Positions 1 through 8,776 of a stretch of DNA of 64,000 nucleotides are shown here, piece after piece. Made by a program: the position numbers and the translations under genes. The first letter of the stretch is position 1. Each line of letters opens with the position of its first letter. Source of the stretch: a bacterium (GTDB lineage: Bacteria > Zhuqueibacterota > QNDG01 > JAFGCO01). Below the pieces are notes generated by a model that saw only the letters and a program-made list of their open reading frames with translations, was not told where the DNA came from and did no database searches. The stretch is taken from positions 150,985-214,984 of the forward strand of contig JAFGCO010000056.1 in NCBI GenBank assembly GCA_016932575.1. Reading direction: 5' to 3'.

Positions 1-183
1 GAAAGCCAACTCAATAAAAACGCCGGTAAAAACAAAACGCCATCGTGTCCCCTTGCTCGGTTTCCAATCTGCATCGAACGCTATTCTCTCTGTAAACGCT
101 TTCAATTGCATACCCAATTCCGGCTTAAATACAAGTATGACCAAAATAAGTGCCATGACCAAAAGATAGATAATTAAATACAT
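1..183 (-). CDS. Membrane protein, N-terminal fragment (gene runs off the left edge)
   Basis: An open frame of 61 codons begins with ATG at 183 and continues out of the window. A strong Shine-Dalgarno GGAGGTT (complement of 191-197) lies just upstream, so the start is secure. The first 20 residues (MYLIIYLLVMALILVILVFK) form one hydrophobic helix or uncleaved signal anchor; a second hydrophobic stretch (FVFTGVFIELAF) begins near the edge. It lies 20 bp downstream of the heptose kinase stop and is probably the last visible gene of the cutA-tonB-exbB-kinase operon. I do not recognise the family. Confidence 0.6.
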   Translation of the reverse strand, partial: MYLIIYLLVMALILVILVFKPELGMQLKAFTERIAFDADWKPSKGTRWRFVFTGVFIELAF

Positions 184-202
184 CAAATAAAACCTCCGAT
201 TA

Positions 203-1207
203 TCACGATTTGGATTTTCTGTCGGCCAGCATGGCCTGATAAAGCTGTTTTTGATCAATAGAAACCACACCGACTTCACCGCACACCAGGCCGGCTGCAT
301 GATTGGCCAGAGTTGCAGCCTCCGGTAAAGTGCTTCCTGCAGTCATAGCGACCGCCATTGTGGCAATCACCGTATCACCCGCACCGGAAACATCATGAAC
401 GTTCACAGCCTTGGTATGCACATGCTTTGGTTGTTTATCTTTTTCAAAAAGCATCATACCGTCTTTACCCAGGGTGATTAACAAAGCATTGCAATATAAC
501 CGTGAAAACAATTGTTCTGAAGCATGGATAAGTTCTTCTTTTGTACAAACACGCATATGCAGTTGATTAGAAACCTCACTGCGATTGGGTTTAAACAGAG
601 TAACTTCTTTAAAATCAAAAAAATGATCATATTTGGGATCCACAAATGTCATGATATCACGCTGATTGGCAAATGACACGATTCGCTTAATCAGTGACGG
701 AACCAATAATCCTTTGTTATAATCTTCAAGAATGATACCGTCGATATGATTTTTCATTTCATTTAAAATTGTAACCACCTGAGTTTGCAGCTCTTTTGAG
801 ACTGGATGTATTTTTTCAAAATCAGCACGAACCACATGCTGGCAATCTGCTATCACCCGTGTTTTAACAGTGGTTGGTCTGGACGAATCCGTAAAAATAC
901 CATCAAGCGTAAAATTATTTTGCCGAAGTAATTTTTTTAATTCCTGACCATTCGGATCCGAGCCTATAATGCCAATGGGAAAAACCGAAGCCCCCAGGGA
1001 AGCGACATTCAATACCACATTGGCTGCACCTCCCAATCGTACATATTCTGACTCGACCTGAACAACCGGGACAGGAGCTTCGGGCGAAATCCGTGAAACC
1101 TTCCCGGTAATATAGCGGTCTAACATAAAATCCCCAATGACAACCAGTTTCTTGTGCGAGAAGGCCTTAAATAATTGTGTCAATCGATGTTTCTTAATAC
1201 CGATCAT
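203..1207 (-). CDS. rfaE1: D-glycero-beta-D-manno-heptose-7-phosphate kinase (HldA/RfaE1-type, PfkB family)
   Basis: 334 residues, the size of a lone kinase domain. The fold belongs to the ribokinase/PfkB family: GDFMLD at 25-30, the glycine pair of the sugar site GGAANV at 59-64, and the GAGD catalytic motif at 275-278 with Asp278 as the likely base. The N-terminal GDFMLDRY..G.V.RISPEAPVPVV pattern is typical of RfaE1. The family phosphorylates heptose-7-phosphate to the 1,7-bisphosphate in ADP-heptose synthesis for LPS inner core, in the cytoplasm. The nucleotidyltransferase half present in bifunctional HldE is absent, so a separate hldC-type gene must exist elsewhere. It follows exbB by 14 bp in the same operon. 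Confidence 0.9.
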   Translation of the reverse strand: MIGIKKHRLTQLFKAFSHKKLVVIGDFMLDRYITGKVSRISPEAPVPVVQVESEYVRLGGAANVVLNVASLGASVFPIGIIGSDPNGQELKKLLRQNNFTLDGIFTDSSRPTTVKTRVIADCQHVVRADFEKIHPVSKELQTQVVTILNEMKNHIDGIILEDYNKGLLVPSLIKRIVSFANQRDIMTFVDPKYDHFFDFKEVTLFKPNRSEVSNQLHMRVCTKEELIHASEQLFSRLYCNALLITLGKDGMMLFEKDKQPKHVHTKAVNVHDVSGAGDTVIATMAVAMTAGSTLPEAATLANHAAGLVCGEVGVVSIDQKQLYQAMLADRKSKS

Positions 1208-1221
1208 ATCCCTACCCTGAT

Positions 1222-1836
1222 TTAAATCGGATTTTTAATCTTTTTCAGAAGCTGTGATGATACCTGTTCGATTTCCAATACCAGATCTTCAACTTTATGA
1301 TTAAAGTAATTATACGCAATCAAACTCGGAATTGCAATGGACAATCCGACAACAGTCGTAATTAATGCTTCAGAAATCCCGCCTGAGAGAAGCTGGGTTT
1401 GTCCCAAGCCGCTTTCAGAAATCACAGAGAAAACTTTGATCATACCCAAAACCGTTCCCAGCAAACCGAGCAAAGGTGAAATACCCGCTACGGTTTCTAA
1501 AACCACAAGCCCTCTTTCCAGACGCCGGCTTTCCCACCTGCCCTGATCGAATATGGCCTCTTTGATTTCTTCTGGTGTCTCATGATAGTGTTCCAGAGCA
1601 GTTCGGACAATATGAATAAAAGACCCTTCCTGTTTCTTTATCGAAGCAAGGCTGTCTTTCAAGTCATTTAGATTCTTGACATTTAATATCAGATGTACCA
1701 GATCAGGATTCAGAATACGGCTGCGTCGCAAAAACAGCGCCCGCTCAATCACGACAGTTAATGCCACAACTGATGTCAGAATCAACGGTATCATAACAAA
1801 ACCGCCTCGAGTAAACAGTGTCCAAATTTCAGTCAT
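1222..1836 (-). CDS. exbB: MotA/TolQ/ExbB proton-channel family protein
   Basis: 204 residues, normal for ExbB/TolQ. A first membrane helix lies near residues 12-32 (GGFVMIPLILTSVVALTVVI), then a cytoplasmic loop with LERGLVVLETVAGISPLLGLLGTVLGMI, the family signature before the second helix, and a third helix at ISEALITTVVGLSIAIPSLI. ExbB-type proteins form the proton channel that energises TonB or TolA. Start ATG at 1836 has AGGAGA upstream. It lies 11 bp after the TonB-like gene, supporting a joint role. No exbD lies in the cluster, which is unusual. A TolQ role is possible but no tolR/A/B/pal is nearby. Confidence 0.85.
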   Translation of the reverse strand: MTEIWTLFTRGGFVMIPLILTSVVALTVVIERALFLRRSRILNPDLVHLILNVKNLNDLKDSLASIKKQEGSFIHIVRTALEHYHETPEEIKEAIFDQGRWESRRLERGLVVLETVAGISPLLGLLGTVLGMIKVFSVISESGLGQTQLLSGGISEALITTVVGLSIAIPSLIAYNYFNHKVEDLVLEIEQVSSQLLKKIKNPI

Positions 1837-1847
1837 GTGGTCTCCTA

Positions 1848-2732
1848 TTAAAAACTTTCTTTACCAAAGTATCTGAATAACACGGTAACTTCGAGATACT
1901 GCTTAGGAAAATCCTCCGGCAAGGGAGGAAACGGCGCCGATAATATAATTGCATTTGAGCTTGTTTCGGTCAGCACTTTATCCCCTTCAAGTCCAAGAAC
2001 GGATGGACCGGTCAAGTCACCACTTCGGGCAATACGAAAACGAATAAGGTGAGAACCGCCAAATCCCAGTCGGGTGAAACTTGCTGGCGGAAAAATATTT
2101 TTTTGAATGATCTCTTTAATTTTCAGCATGTAGGGAGCCCACTCCCAGTCATACGTGTTGAAACTGATGCCACCTGATTTTTCTACGCTGGCTTGCAGTT
2201 CTTTATAGGTTGGTTCTGGAATTCTGACTTGAGCGGGCCTTTGAATGCCTAAAAGCCGCTCCCGATTGAATTCGGGTTTAGCCGATGATGCATTTTTTCG
2301 GACATGCAGACCTTCAGGCGTGACAGAATCCGGCTGTTTATCCCCAATTTGAAATGCCTCCGGTTTTTGCGCTGATTGAGGTGGTGGCTGAATTGAGCCC
2401 AGTGTAACCTGTCCTTCTGCATAAGGCATGTTATTTCGCATTCGCGGTGTGTTATCCGGATTTTGGGCAATCGACTGCTTATCTGATAGAAAATCAGCCC
2501 TTTTCGGAATTTCCGCACTGGATTCATTGGTCTCAATAATTCTCTTGGGTTCCTGCCTTGGAACAAATTCAAAAACAAGATCCTCAGATTTTTGATTCGC
2601 ATATGTATTATGCACCAAAAAAATATTCTGCCACTTGCGGCATATAAGAAATAGCAAAAGGTGCATGCATATCGAGAAAAATAAAGCGCGGCCCCATCGA
2701 TATCGATTTATTGCGTATTCGTTTCCAGCCAC
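1848..2732 (-). CDS. TonB-like energy transducer
   Basis: 294 residues starting at a GTG (2732), which overlaps the end of cutA by 25 bp; no better start is visible. One membrane helix (residues about 15-31, ALFFSICMHLLLFLICR) anchors it in the inner membrane. A long Pro/Gln/Lys-rich, low-complexity periplasmic linker follows. The last ~90 residues resemble the TonB C-terminal domain: LIRFRIARSGDLTG, then a helix ending SAPFPPLPEDF and the strand LEVTVLFRYF. The family couples ExbB/D energy to outer-membrane receptors; a TBDR lies at 52072 in this window. Assignment rests on topology, the C-terminal pattern and the exbB neighbour. A TolA-like protein is the alternative. Confidence 0.75.
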   Translation of the reverse strand: MAGNEYAINRYRWGRALFFSICMHLLLFLICRKWQNIFLVHNTYANQKSEDLVFEFVPRQEPKRIIETNESSAEIPKRADFLSDKQSIAQNPDNTPRMRNNMPYAEGQVTLGSIQPPPQSAQKPEAFQIGDKQPDSVTPEGLHVRKNASSAKPEFNRERLLGIQRPAQVRIPEPTYKELQASVEKSGGISFNTYDWEWAPYMLKIKEIIQKNIFPPASFTRLGFGGSHLIRFRIARSGDLTGPSVLGLEGDKVLTETSSNAIILSAPFPPLPEDFPKQYLEVTVLFRYFGKESF

Positions 2733-3025
2733 TCCAGATAATCCTCGCTGCCTCCCATGATTGGCAGGGCTATGATCTCAGGAACTTCGGCATTGTGCAT
2801 TGCCTTAATCCGAAAAATAATTTGGTCCAATCTCGATTTTTTACTTTTAATCAGCAAAAGCCATTCCTGGTCATCACAAATTTGTTTATTCCAAAAATAA
2901 ATAGATTGAAGTCCTGGTATTCGGTTGACACAGGCCGCAAGCTTTTCCTTTACCAACGTTTCAGAAATCAATTTGGCCTCGTTTTCATCGGACGTGGTAC
3001 AGAATATCACCAAAGGAAAATCCAT
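2708..3025 (-). CDS. cutA: Divalent-cation tolerance protein CutA
   Basis: 105 residues, the standard length of CutA1. Diagnostic strings are FCTTSDENEAKLISETLVKE at the N-terminus, KLAACVNRIPGLQSIYFW in the middle, EWLLLIKSKK, and the C-terminal HNAEVPEIIALPI..GSEDYLEWL. CutA is a trimeric ferredoxin-like cytoplasmic protein; its physiological role, beyond a link to copper tolerance in E. coli, is poorly defined. AAAGG lies upstream of the ATG. It is the first gene of the minus-strand group running to the left edge. Confidence 0.93.
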   Translation of the reverse strand: MDFPLVIFCTTSDENEAKLISETLVKEKLAACVNRIPGLQSIYFWNKQICDDQEWLLLIKSKKSRLDQIIFRIKAMHNAEVPEIIALPIMGGSEDYLEWLETNTQ

Positions 3026-3587
3026 ATCAGCCTTTCTTTAAAATACATGATTTTGCATCATTAACATCATTAATAAAAATCCATATTCATAAAAAGAATC
3101 AACATGATGCCTCTTTAATTGCTTTCATGACTGCTGAATCTTTTTTGAAAACACACATCATATAACAACAGATTGGTAATTGGAATAATCCTGTAGTTGT
3201 ATGTCGTTATGACAGTTGGATAAAGCAAAAGGACGGATTTTCTCTTGTACGGATCATAGATCACCGGACTGAGAAGCTGATCCTGCCTTTTTTGAAGTAT
3301 TTTCTTTGTCATCAAGTAGAATCGATGAACCAGCTTCAGACGCAAATTTAAGGATAGACGATTTTCTGTACTCAAATCAAATGACCTCGCTGTTTTCGAT
3401 AAGCAACTTTAATTAACGTTTATCCAAATAAAAAATTTTAAACTATCATATCTTTTGACGATTGGCAGAATAAATTCATTTACAGATAGATACGCACCTG
3501 GTTTTGCCTCCGGTACCCGTAAGAGGCAGTCATCATATTCATCAATTTCGGATATTTTATTCGATACTATTCTTATACATACGGGCA
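3026..3587. other. Gap without a convincing gene
   Basis: 562 bp between cutA and the SDR gene, both on the minus strand. Two short minus-strand open frames occur (about 3115-3375 and 3409-3588), separated by one stop. Their conceptual products have no recognisable domain and no strong ribosome-binding site. They might be remnants of a decayed gene or chance. The cutA promoter should lie within 3026-3150, which is AT-rich, but I cannot place it reliably. Confidence 0.4.
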
Positions 3588-4577
3588 TCAGTGTTTCAGC
3601 CACTCATGATCTGTGTACCATTTCAGCGTAACAGGAACCCCCTTGGACAAGGGATATGCAGGTTTAAAGCCAAGTATTCTAAGGGCTTTCGAGCCATCGC
3701 AAATCCAGAACAACTGTTTGAATTCGTTCATTTTTTGCCAGTTGACAATGGAAGGTTTTCCAGTAATTCTGGCGAAAACATCTCGAGTAATGGCAACAGA
3801 AGCGAATAAAAAAACAGGTATATGAATCGAAATTGCCCTTATATGCATTGAATCAGCAATCGTATTATTCATTTCCTCCCATGAAACAACCGGATCAGAC
3901 ACAATAAAAAATGTTTCTCCGATCGATTTTTCTGAAAGAGATGCCATATAAATACCCTGGACCAGATCAGTGATATAAATAAAACTGGCATATCGTTTTT
4001 TCCATCCCAGCAAGGGTTTGACATGGCACCGTACAGCTTTAAAAATCTCAAATACATCCGTGTCTCTCGGCCCGTAAACAGATGGCGGCCGAATAACAAC
4101 CACCGGAAGCTTATCTGCGCAATTCATGACTGCCTTCTCGCCAGCAAGCTTGCTTTCGCCATACCAGGTGACAGGCTCAGCCAGATCCGATTCTTTACGT
4201 GGGACCAATCCAGGACTGGGGCCGGATGCGGCCTGCGAAGAAACATATACAAATCGTATGAGACCGGGATTTATCTCCATGACTGCCTGAAGAATATTCT
4301 GCGTACCGCGTTCGTTCGCTTCAAAGTATCCTTCCCGTGTCATTGATTTTGTTTTACCACCCAGATGAAAAACAAAATCAACACCATCGACCACTTTTTT
4401 TAAGGCATGGATATCTGACAAATCTGCATAGACATAATTGACATTTAAAGATTCCAGCCATTGCAGGTTACTGGTTTTACGAACCATACACCGAACATGA
4501 TATCCTCTTGTGAGCAGAAATTCGGCTAAATGACTTCCGATAAATCCATTGCTTCCGGTGATCAGTGCGGTTTGCAT
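3588..4577 (-). CDS. NAD(P)-dependent epimerase/dehydratase (extended SDR)
   Basis: I choose ATG 4577 (329 aa) over an upstream in-frame start because GAGGAT sits at proper spacing and the Rossmann motif then begins at once (MQTALITGSNGFIGSHLAEF, TGxxGFIG). The catalytic Tyr/Lys pair is in TWYGESKLAGEK, with VSSQAASGPS upstream supplying the Ser. The middle RPPSVYGPRD is typical of extended SDRs. The family includes sugar epimerases, dihydroflavonol-type reductases and 3-beta-HSD-like enzymes. It is transcribed away from the serine-palmitoyltransferase-type gene. Some bacterial sphingolipid loci pair SPT with a reductase of this superfamily (CerR in Caulobacter), so a ketosphinganine/ceramide reductase role is possible but inferred from context only. 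Confidence 0.83.
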   Translation of the reverse strand: MQTALITGSNGFIGSHLAEFLLTRGYHVRCMVRKTSNLQWLESLNVNYVYADLSDIHALKKVVDGVDFVFHLGGKTKSMTREGYFEANERGTQNILQAVMEINPGLIRFVYVSSQAASGPSPGLVPRKESDLAEPVTWYGESKLAGEKAVMNCADKLPVVVIRPPSVYGPRDTDVFEIFKAVRCHVKPLLGWKKRYASFIYITDLVQGIYMASLSEKSIGETFFIVSDPVVSWEEMNNTIADSMHIRAISIHIPVFLFASVAITRDVFARITGKPSIVNWQKMNEFKQLFWICDGSKALRILGFKPAYPLSKGVPVTLKWYTDHEWLKH

Positions 4578-4878
4578 GTAATCCTCATATATGTTTTTAC
4601 ACTGATTATAATATACGAAACCATGGATAAATCGCAAGCCATATCCATGGTAATCGTCTTTTTGGGTGAAGAATTTTCAATGTATATCATCTGAAATCTA
4701 TAACAACAAACAACGATATATTCCATAAGATATTCCGGCAGATTTGAAAAACAGCAATCCATTTTTTCTTGACAATATTGAATGTTTTCATTACCTTAAT
4801 TTGGTTTAGAATATAAATGATTGATGTAAATAATTTATTTTTAAATAATTGCAAGCCCAATTTTTTGAGGAGAATATT
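4578..4878. promoter_or_regulatory. Divergent intergenic region, SDR / oxoamine synthase
   Basis: About 300 AT-rich bases with no gene. A perfect -35 box TTGACA lies at 4769-4774 in the plus direction, but no clean -10 follows at 17 bp; TAGAAT (4808-4813) is too far to pair with it. The plus-strand gene has GAGGAG at 4867-4872, six bases before a TTG codon, which decides its start. Confidence 0.35.
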
Positions 4879-6063
4879 TTGGACGTTTTTGATAAGTGTA
4901 AAAATTTTACCCGTGCAAAAGAAGTCATGGCCTCGGGCATGTATCCATACTTCCGTGCTATACAATCCGGTCCAGGATCGGAAGTGACGATTGATGGAAG
5001 AACAGTGATTATGATTGGCTCTAATAATTACCTTGGTTTAACAGGGCATCCAAAAGTCGTCGAAGCCGCCAAAAATGCAATCGATAAATACGGTACAGGC
5101 TGTACCGGCTCGCGTTATCTGAATGGAACGCTCGATATCCATGTCGAACTTGAAGACCGTTTGGCCAAGTTTATGAATCGGGAAAAAGTATTATGCTTCA
5201 CAACAGGTCACCAGTCCAATCAGGGAGCAATTTCAGCCCTTCTTTCGAAAAATGACATTGTATTCACAGACCGGGCTGACCATGCTTCTATTGTGGATGG
5301 CTGCCGTCTGTCATTCGGAAAGGTCAAGAAATATCGTCACAATGACATGGACGATCTGGAGCGTGTCCTCGAATCTGAGTCTGAAAACGATGCAGGTAAA
5401 TTAATCGTAACAGACGGCGTATTCAGCATGGAGGGCGATATTGCAAAACTCCCGAAACTGATTGAGCTTGCAAAAAAATACGGGGCGCGTGTTTATGTGG
5501 ACGATGCCCATTCGATCGGCGTCCTGGGTAAACATGGCCGCGGCACCGCAGAACATTTCGGACTGGAAGATCAAATAGACCTGAGTATGGGTACGTTCAG
5601 CAAATCTTTTGCTTCGGTGGGTGGATTTATTGCCGGAGAAGCAGATGTGGTCGACTATATCAAGCACTTCGCCCGGTCCTTGATCTTTAGTGCGAGTCCT
5701 CCGCCTGCCTCGGTTGCCACCGTTTTAGCCTGTTTGGATATTCTTGAAGCAGAACCTGAACGCCTGGAAATGCTCTGGAACAACACCAGAAAAATGCTTG
5801 CAGGATTTAAGGAACTGGGATTTGATACCGGACTAAGTGAAACTCCGATCATTCCCATCAAAATTGGTCCTGATGAAGACTGCTTTGCATTCTGGAAATT
5901 GATGTTTGAAAATGGTGTTTTTGCCAATCCGGCTATCAGTCCTGCGGTACCGCCTGGAGAAGCAATTATCAGAACAAGCTATATGGCAACGCATACAGAT
6001 GAAGAATTGGATAAAGTTCTGGATATTTTTTCAAAGCTGGGAAAGCAATTTGGCATTATCTGA
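4879..6063 (+). CDS. PLP-dependent alpha-oxoamine synthase, probable serine palmitoyltransferase
   Basis: 394 residues from a TTG start, chosen because GAGGAG precedes it by six bases. Fold-type I PLP enzyme of the KBL/AONS/SPT family: SNNYLGLTGHPKV, GTGCTGSRYLNGTLDIH, the cofactor-stacking histidine region TTGHQSNQG, DDAHSIGVLG, and the Schiff-base Lys242 in TFSKSFASVGGF. The N-terminal GMYPYFRAI..G..V.I.GR pattern resembles Bacteroidetes SPT more than KBL (glycine C-acetyltransferase) or BioF, and there are no biotin or threonine-degradation genes nearby. SPT condenses serine with an acyl thioester to 3-ketosphinganine, the first step of sphingolipid synthesis. The family is certain; the substrate is inferred. 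Confidence 0.85.
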   Translation: MDVFDKCKNFTRAKEVMASGMYPYFRAIQSGPGSEVTIDGRTVIMIGSNNYLGLTGHPKVVEAAKNAIDKYGTGCTGSRYLNGTLDIHVELEDRLAKFMNREKVLCFTTGHQSNQGAISALLSKNDIVFTDRADHASIVDGCRLSFGKVKKYRHNDMDDLERVLESESENDAGKLIVTDGVFSMEGDIAKLPKLIELAKKYGARVYVDDAHSIGVLGKHGRGTAEHFGLEDQIDLSMGTFSKSFASVGGFIAGEADVVDYIKHFARSLIFSASPPPASVATVLACLDILEAEPERLEMLWNNTRKMLAGFKELGFDTGLSETPIIPIKIGPDEDCFAFWKLMFENGVFANPAISPAVPPGEAIIRTSYMATHTDEELDKVLDIFSKLGKQFGII

Positions 6064-6248
6064 TATCTGAAGGATAACATAAGTGAAGACATGAATCTGA
6101 TTTCAGAGAATTTAGTATGAATATCCAAACGTTCCATTAAAACCCATTTTATCAGTCTGCCTTAGGGACTTTGAAAAATATTTATGCAAATTTTATGCCC
6201 TTTAAATCGTACTGGTGGCCGCAATATTGATTGGTTTCAGAAAATACT

Positions 6249-6587
6249 TTAATTCATCCAATATAAAATACGTCCGCAGTTTTCACATGTGTACATCTCC
6301 TGGTCTTCTCTGGCTCTCACTTTAAAATAAGTAGGCAATTTCGAGAAGCAGCCGAGGCATGTATCATTTTGCACAGGAACAATCGGACGTTTATATCGCG
6401 TGCGCAGTCTTTGGTATGTGTGCAGATATTTTGGAGAGATATGTTTTTCCAATTCTTTTTTGGCGCCCTGCAGTTTTTCGTGTCCCTCGATCGGAAATCC
6501 TAAAGTCTTTTCCACTTCTTCAGCTTCACGAAGCATTAAATCAATATCTTGATAATGCACCAGGATTTCCAACTGTGTATTTTTCAT
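6249..6587 (-). CDS. Small C4-type zinc-ribbon protein
   Basis: 112 residues. The N-terminal two thirds are charged and helical (QDIDLMLREAEEVEKTLG... KKELEKHI), consistent with a short coiled coil. The C-terminal part carries two cysteine pairs, CLGC and CENC, about 28 residues apart, that would bind one zinc, as in the CT398/zf-RING_7 group. Members are usually annotated as nucleic-acid-binding proteins of unknown role. The start overlaps the end of the PTS IIA gene by 4 bp (ATGA), so translation is probably coupled. It is the last gene of the minus-strand run from uxaC. Confidence 0.8.
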   Translation of the reverse strand: MKNTQLEILVHYQDIDLMLREAEEVEKTLGFPIEGHEKLQGAKKELEKHISPKYLHTYQRLRTRYKRPIVPVQNDTCLGCFSKLPTYFKVRAREDQEMYTCENCGRILYWMN

Positions 6588-7048
6588 GCGGCAGCTCCAA
6601 TAATATTGATAAAATCACGAAAATCAGTAGCCCGGATCAGCATTTTTCTAATCTTGTTTTCCCGGACAATTTCACAAATTTTACCTAAGACAGGTAAATA
6701 TATATTCTGTTTTTCCTGGGGTGGAGCGATAATAAGAAAAATAAGAGTTACCGGTTTTTTATCCATGGCCTGCCAATCGACACCCTTGTTGGAATGTCCA
6801 ACAATGACAATCAACTCAGAAACGGTTAATGTCCGGCAATGAGGAATTGCCACATTTTTTCCTAATCCTGTACTGCCCAATGTCTCACGTTTTTTTAATG
6901 TTTCCAACAATAAATCAGGATGGTTCACGACATGATTTTGCTTTAGCAATCCCAATAACTCATCTAATATTTGATTTTTTCTGGTCCCCTTCAATTCAGA
7001 AACATACCTTTCTTCACGAAAAAGCGAAATAAAAGAAGACGTATCCAT
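6584..7048 (-). CDS. PTS IIA-type regulatory protein (PtsN-like)
   Basis: 154 residues from ATG 7048, preferred over an upstream TTG because GAGGGA lies eight bases before it. The fructose/mannitol IIA fold is clear: RETLGSTGLGKNVAIPHCRT contains the phospho-accepting His70, and KPVTLIFLIIAPPQEKQNIYLPVLGKI is the conserved later block. PtsN-type proteins receive phosphate through NPr and usually regulate rather than transport sugar. No EI, NPr or EIIB/C gene is in the window. The neighbours, manC and the zinc-ribbon gene, suggest a housekeeping or envelope-related role, by context only. Confidence 0.88.
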   Translation of the reverse strand: MDTSSFISLFREERYVSELKGTRKNQILDELLGLLKQNHVVNHPDLLLETLKKRETLGSTGLGKNVAIPHCRTLTVSELIVIVGHSNKGVDWQAMDKKPVTLIFLIIAPPQEKQNIYLPVLGKICEIVRENKIRKMLIRATDFRDFINIIGAAA

Positions 7049-7070
7049 AGACGATTCCCTCAATTAAGTA

Positions 7071-8141
7071 TTATAAATATTTTTTCAATTTTTCTCGCTT
7101 TAAACGATCGACAATGTATCGTACATCTTCCGATCGGTTTCTTTTGCATACTAAAACTGCATCACCATCACGAACAACCACAACATCTTCCATTCCTAAA
7201 ACCGCCACCACGCCATCATTAGATGCGATGTAACTATTTTTTGTATCAATGAGTACTGTATTACCCAACGTTGCATTGGCCTGACTATCCTGAGATGAAA
7301 GTTTGTAAACCTGATCCCAGCTTCCGAGATCATTCCATTCAAATTCACCCTTCACCATAAAAACATTTCGAGCTCTTTCCATCACACCATAGTCAATTGA
7401 AGTATTTTTTATCTGATGATAAGCCCTATCCAATAAGGCAGGAAAATCTTTCTTGCCAATAGCATTCCTGATTTCCATTAAGGTATCATATAAATCCGGC
7501 ATAAATTCTTCTATTGCTTTAAGAATCACAGAAACCTTAAAAACAAATATTCCGCTATTCCAGAAAAAATCCCCGCTTTCAAGAAACCGCCGTGCGGTTT
7601 CATAATTGGGCTTTTCTGCAAAGGTTTTTACCCGGTAAGTATCAACCTGATGCAATGTCTGCTTTTCCTCATTGATTTGAATATATCCGTAGCCAGTAGA
7701 AGGACGTGTGGGCCTTATACCTATTGTGACCAGAGCATCTTTATCTTCTGCCAGTTGGGCCGCTGCTTTGATCACATTACAAAACTGACTTTCTTTCTTA
7801 ACAAGATGATCCGCAGGCGAAATGATGATCACATCATCGGGTGCATTCATTCCGATATAAACGGCAGACAATCCGATGCATGCAGCAGTATTCTTGCCAA
7901 CAGGCTCAAAAATAATATTGTCCTCAGGTACTTTTCGTATTTGTTTTTGAATTAATTCCTTTTGATTTGATTTGGCCACAATATAAATATAATCCCAGCC
8001 CACAATTTTGCTGAACCGTTTTAATGTAGATTGAATCAAAGAGTCTTTGCCAAACATGCGGAGAAATTGTTTGGACCTATTTTCCCTGCTCTTTGGCCAA
8101 AATCGCGTTCCCGAACCTCCTGCCATTACCACACAATACAT
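7071..8141 (-). CDS. manC: Mannose-1-phosphate guanylyltransferase
   Basis: 356 residues, the short form lacking the C-terminal isomerase domain of the bifunctional type. The nucleotidyltransferase signature is at the very start: VVMAGGSGTRFWPKSRENRSKQ. Further conserved blocks are EPVGKNTAACIGL, ISPADHLV, GYGYIQ, FAEKPNYETA, FFWNSGIFVFK, SIDYGVMERA and FEWNDLGSWDQV. It makes GDP-mannose from GTP and mannose-1-phosphate for glycans and O-antigen. It starts two bases after the coaE stop, and its Shine-Dalgarno lies within the coaE end. No phosphomannomutase is in the window. Confidence 0.93.
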   Translation of the reverse strand: MYCVVMAGGSGTRFWPKSRENRSKQFLRMFGKDSLIQSTLKRFSKIVGWDYIYIVAKSNQKELIQKQIRKVPEDNIIFEPVGKNTAACIGLSAVYIGMNAPDDVIIISPADHLVKKESQFCNVIKAAAQLAEDKDALVTIGIRPTRPSTGYGYIQINEEKQTLHQVDTYRVKTFAEKPNYETARRFLESGDFFWNSGIFVFKVSVILKAIEEFMPDLYDTLMEIRNAIGKKDFPALLDRAYHQIKNTSIDYGVMERARNVFMVKGEFEWNDLGSWDQVYKLSSQDSQANATLGNTVLIDTKNSYIASNDGVVAVLGMEDVVVVRDGDAVLVCKRNRSEDVRYIVDRLKREKLKKYL

Positions 8142-8143
8142 GG

Positions 8144-8776
8144 TTACTCCTTCCCACTCAAAATATTTAGTTCATAAATCCACTGCGCGAATGTATGTGT
8201 TTTCTCTTTTAAATTTTCAATACTGCCGTTATTCCTGATAACGTAATCGGCCTGTTTGATTTTAAGTGATTCTTTGAATTGGCTTGCGATACGCATACTT
8301 ATTTCCTGATCGGTCCATTTCCTCTGTGCTTTTAATCGGCGTTCTCTTGTCTTTCTTGTTGCGGTAACCACTAAGATACAGTCAAAAAGAGATTGGCACT
8401 GAGATTCAAACAACACCGCCATATCAACAGCCGTTGGTACTGAATGATATTTTTTCATATCATGAAGACGTATTTTCAAAGTCTGAATTAATGGCGGCCA
8501 TACAATATTATTAAATTTGTTTAAAATGGAAGCATTCGAAAAAACGATGTTTGCCAATTTTTTCCGATTCAACTTTCCGTTCATACCAATGATCTCGGAT
8601 CCGAAAACGCTCTTTATCCGCTCTTTAATTTGAATATCGTACTGAATGGCCGATTGAGCCAGTTCATCCACGTCGAGTGTCAGCCAGCCTCTTTCTTCAA
8701 GAAACCCGACAACAGTGGTTTTACCTGAGCCGACACCACCTGTCACGCCGACAATCAAAGCATGTTTTTTTTTCAT
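8144..8776 (-). CDS. coaE: Dephospho-CoA kinase
   Basis: 210 residues, normal for CoaE. The P-loop GGVGSGKT is at 13-20 and the substrate region DVDELAQSAIQ follows near 36. The lid-type segment VTATRKTRERRLKAQRKWTDQEISMRIASQ and the C-terminal ADYVIRNNGSIENL are typical. It phosphorylates dephospho-CoA at the 3' hydroxyl, the last step of CoA synthesis. ATG overlaps the sulfatase stop by 4 bp and the gene abuts manC, so the three are probably co-transcribed. Confidence 0.94.
   Translation of the reverse strand: MKKKHALIVGVTGGVGSGKTTVVGFLEERGWLTLDVDELAQSAIQYDIQIKERIKSVFGSEIIGMNGKLNRKKLANIVFSNASILNKFNNIVWPPLIQTLKIRLHDMKKYHSVPTAVDMAVLFESQCQSLFDCILVVTATRKTRERRLKAQRKWTDQEISMRIASQFKESLKIKQADYVIRNNGSIENLKEKTHTFAQWIYELNILSGKE

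Noticed and set aside
3115-3588. Two short minus-strand frames between cutA and the SDR gene
   Set aside because: No family likeness, no ribosome site, broken by a stop; noted only as possible remnants.
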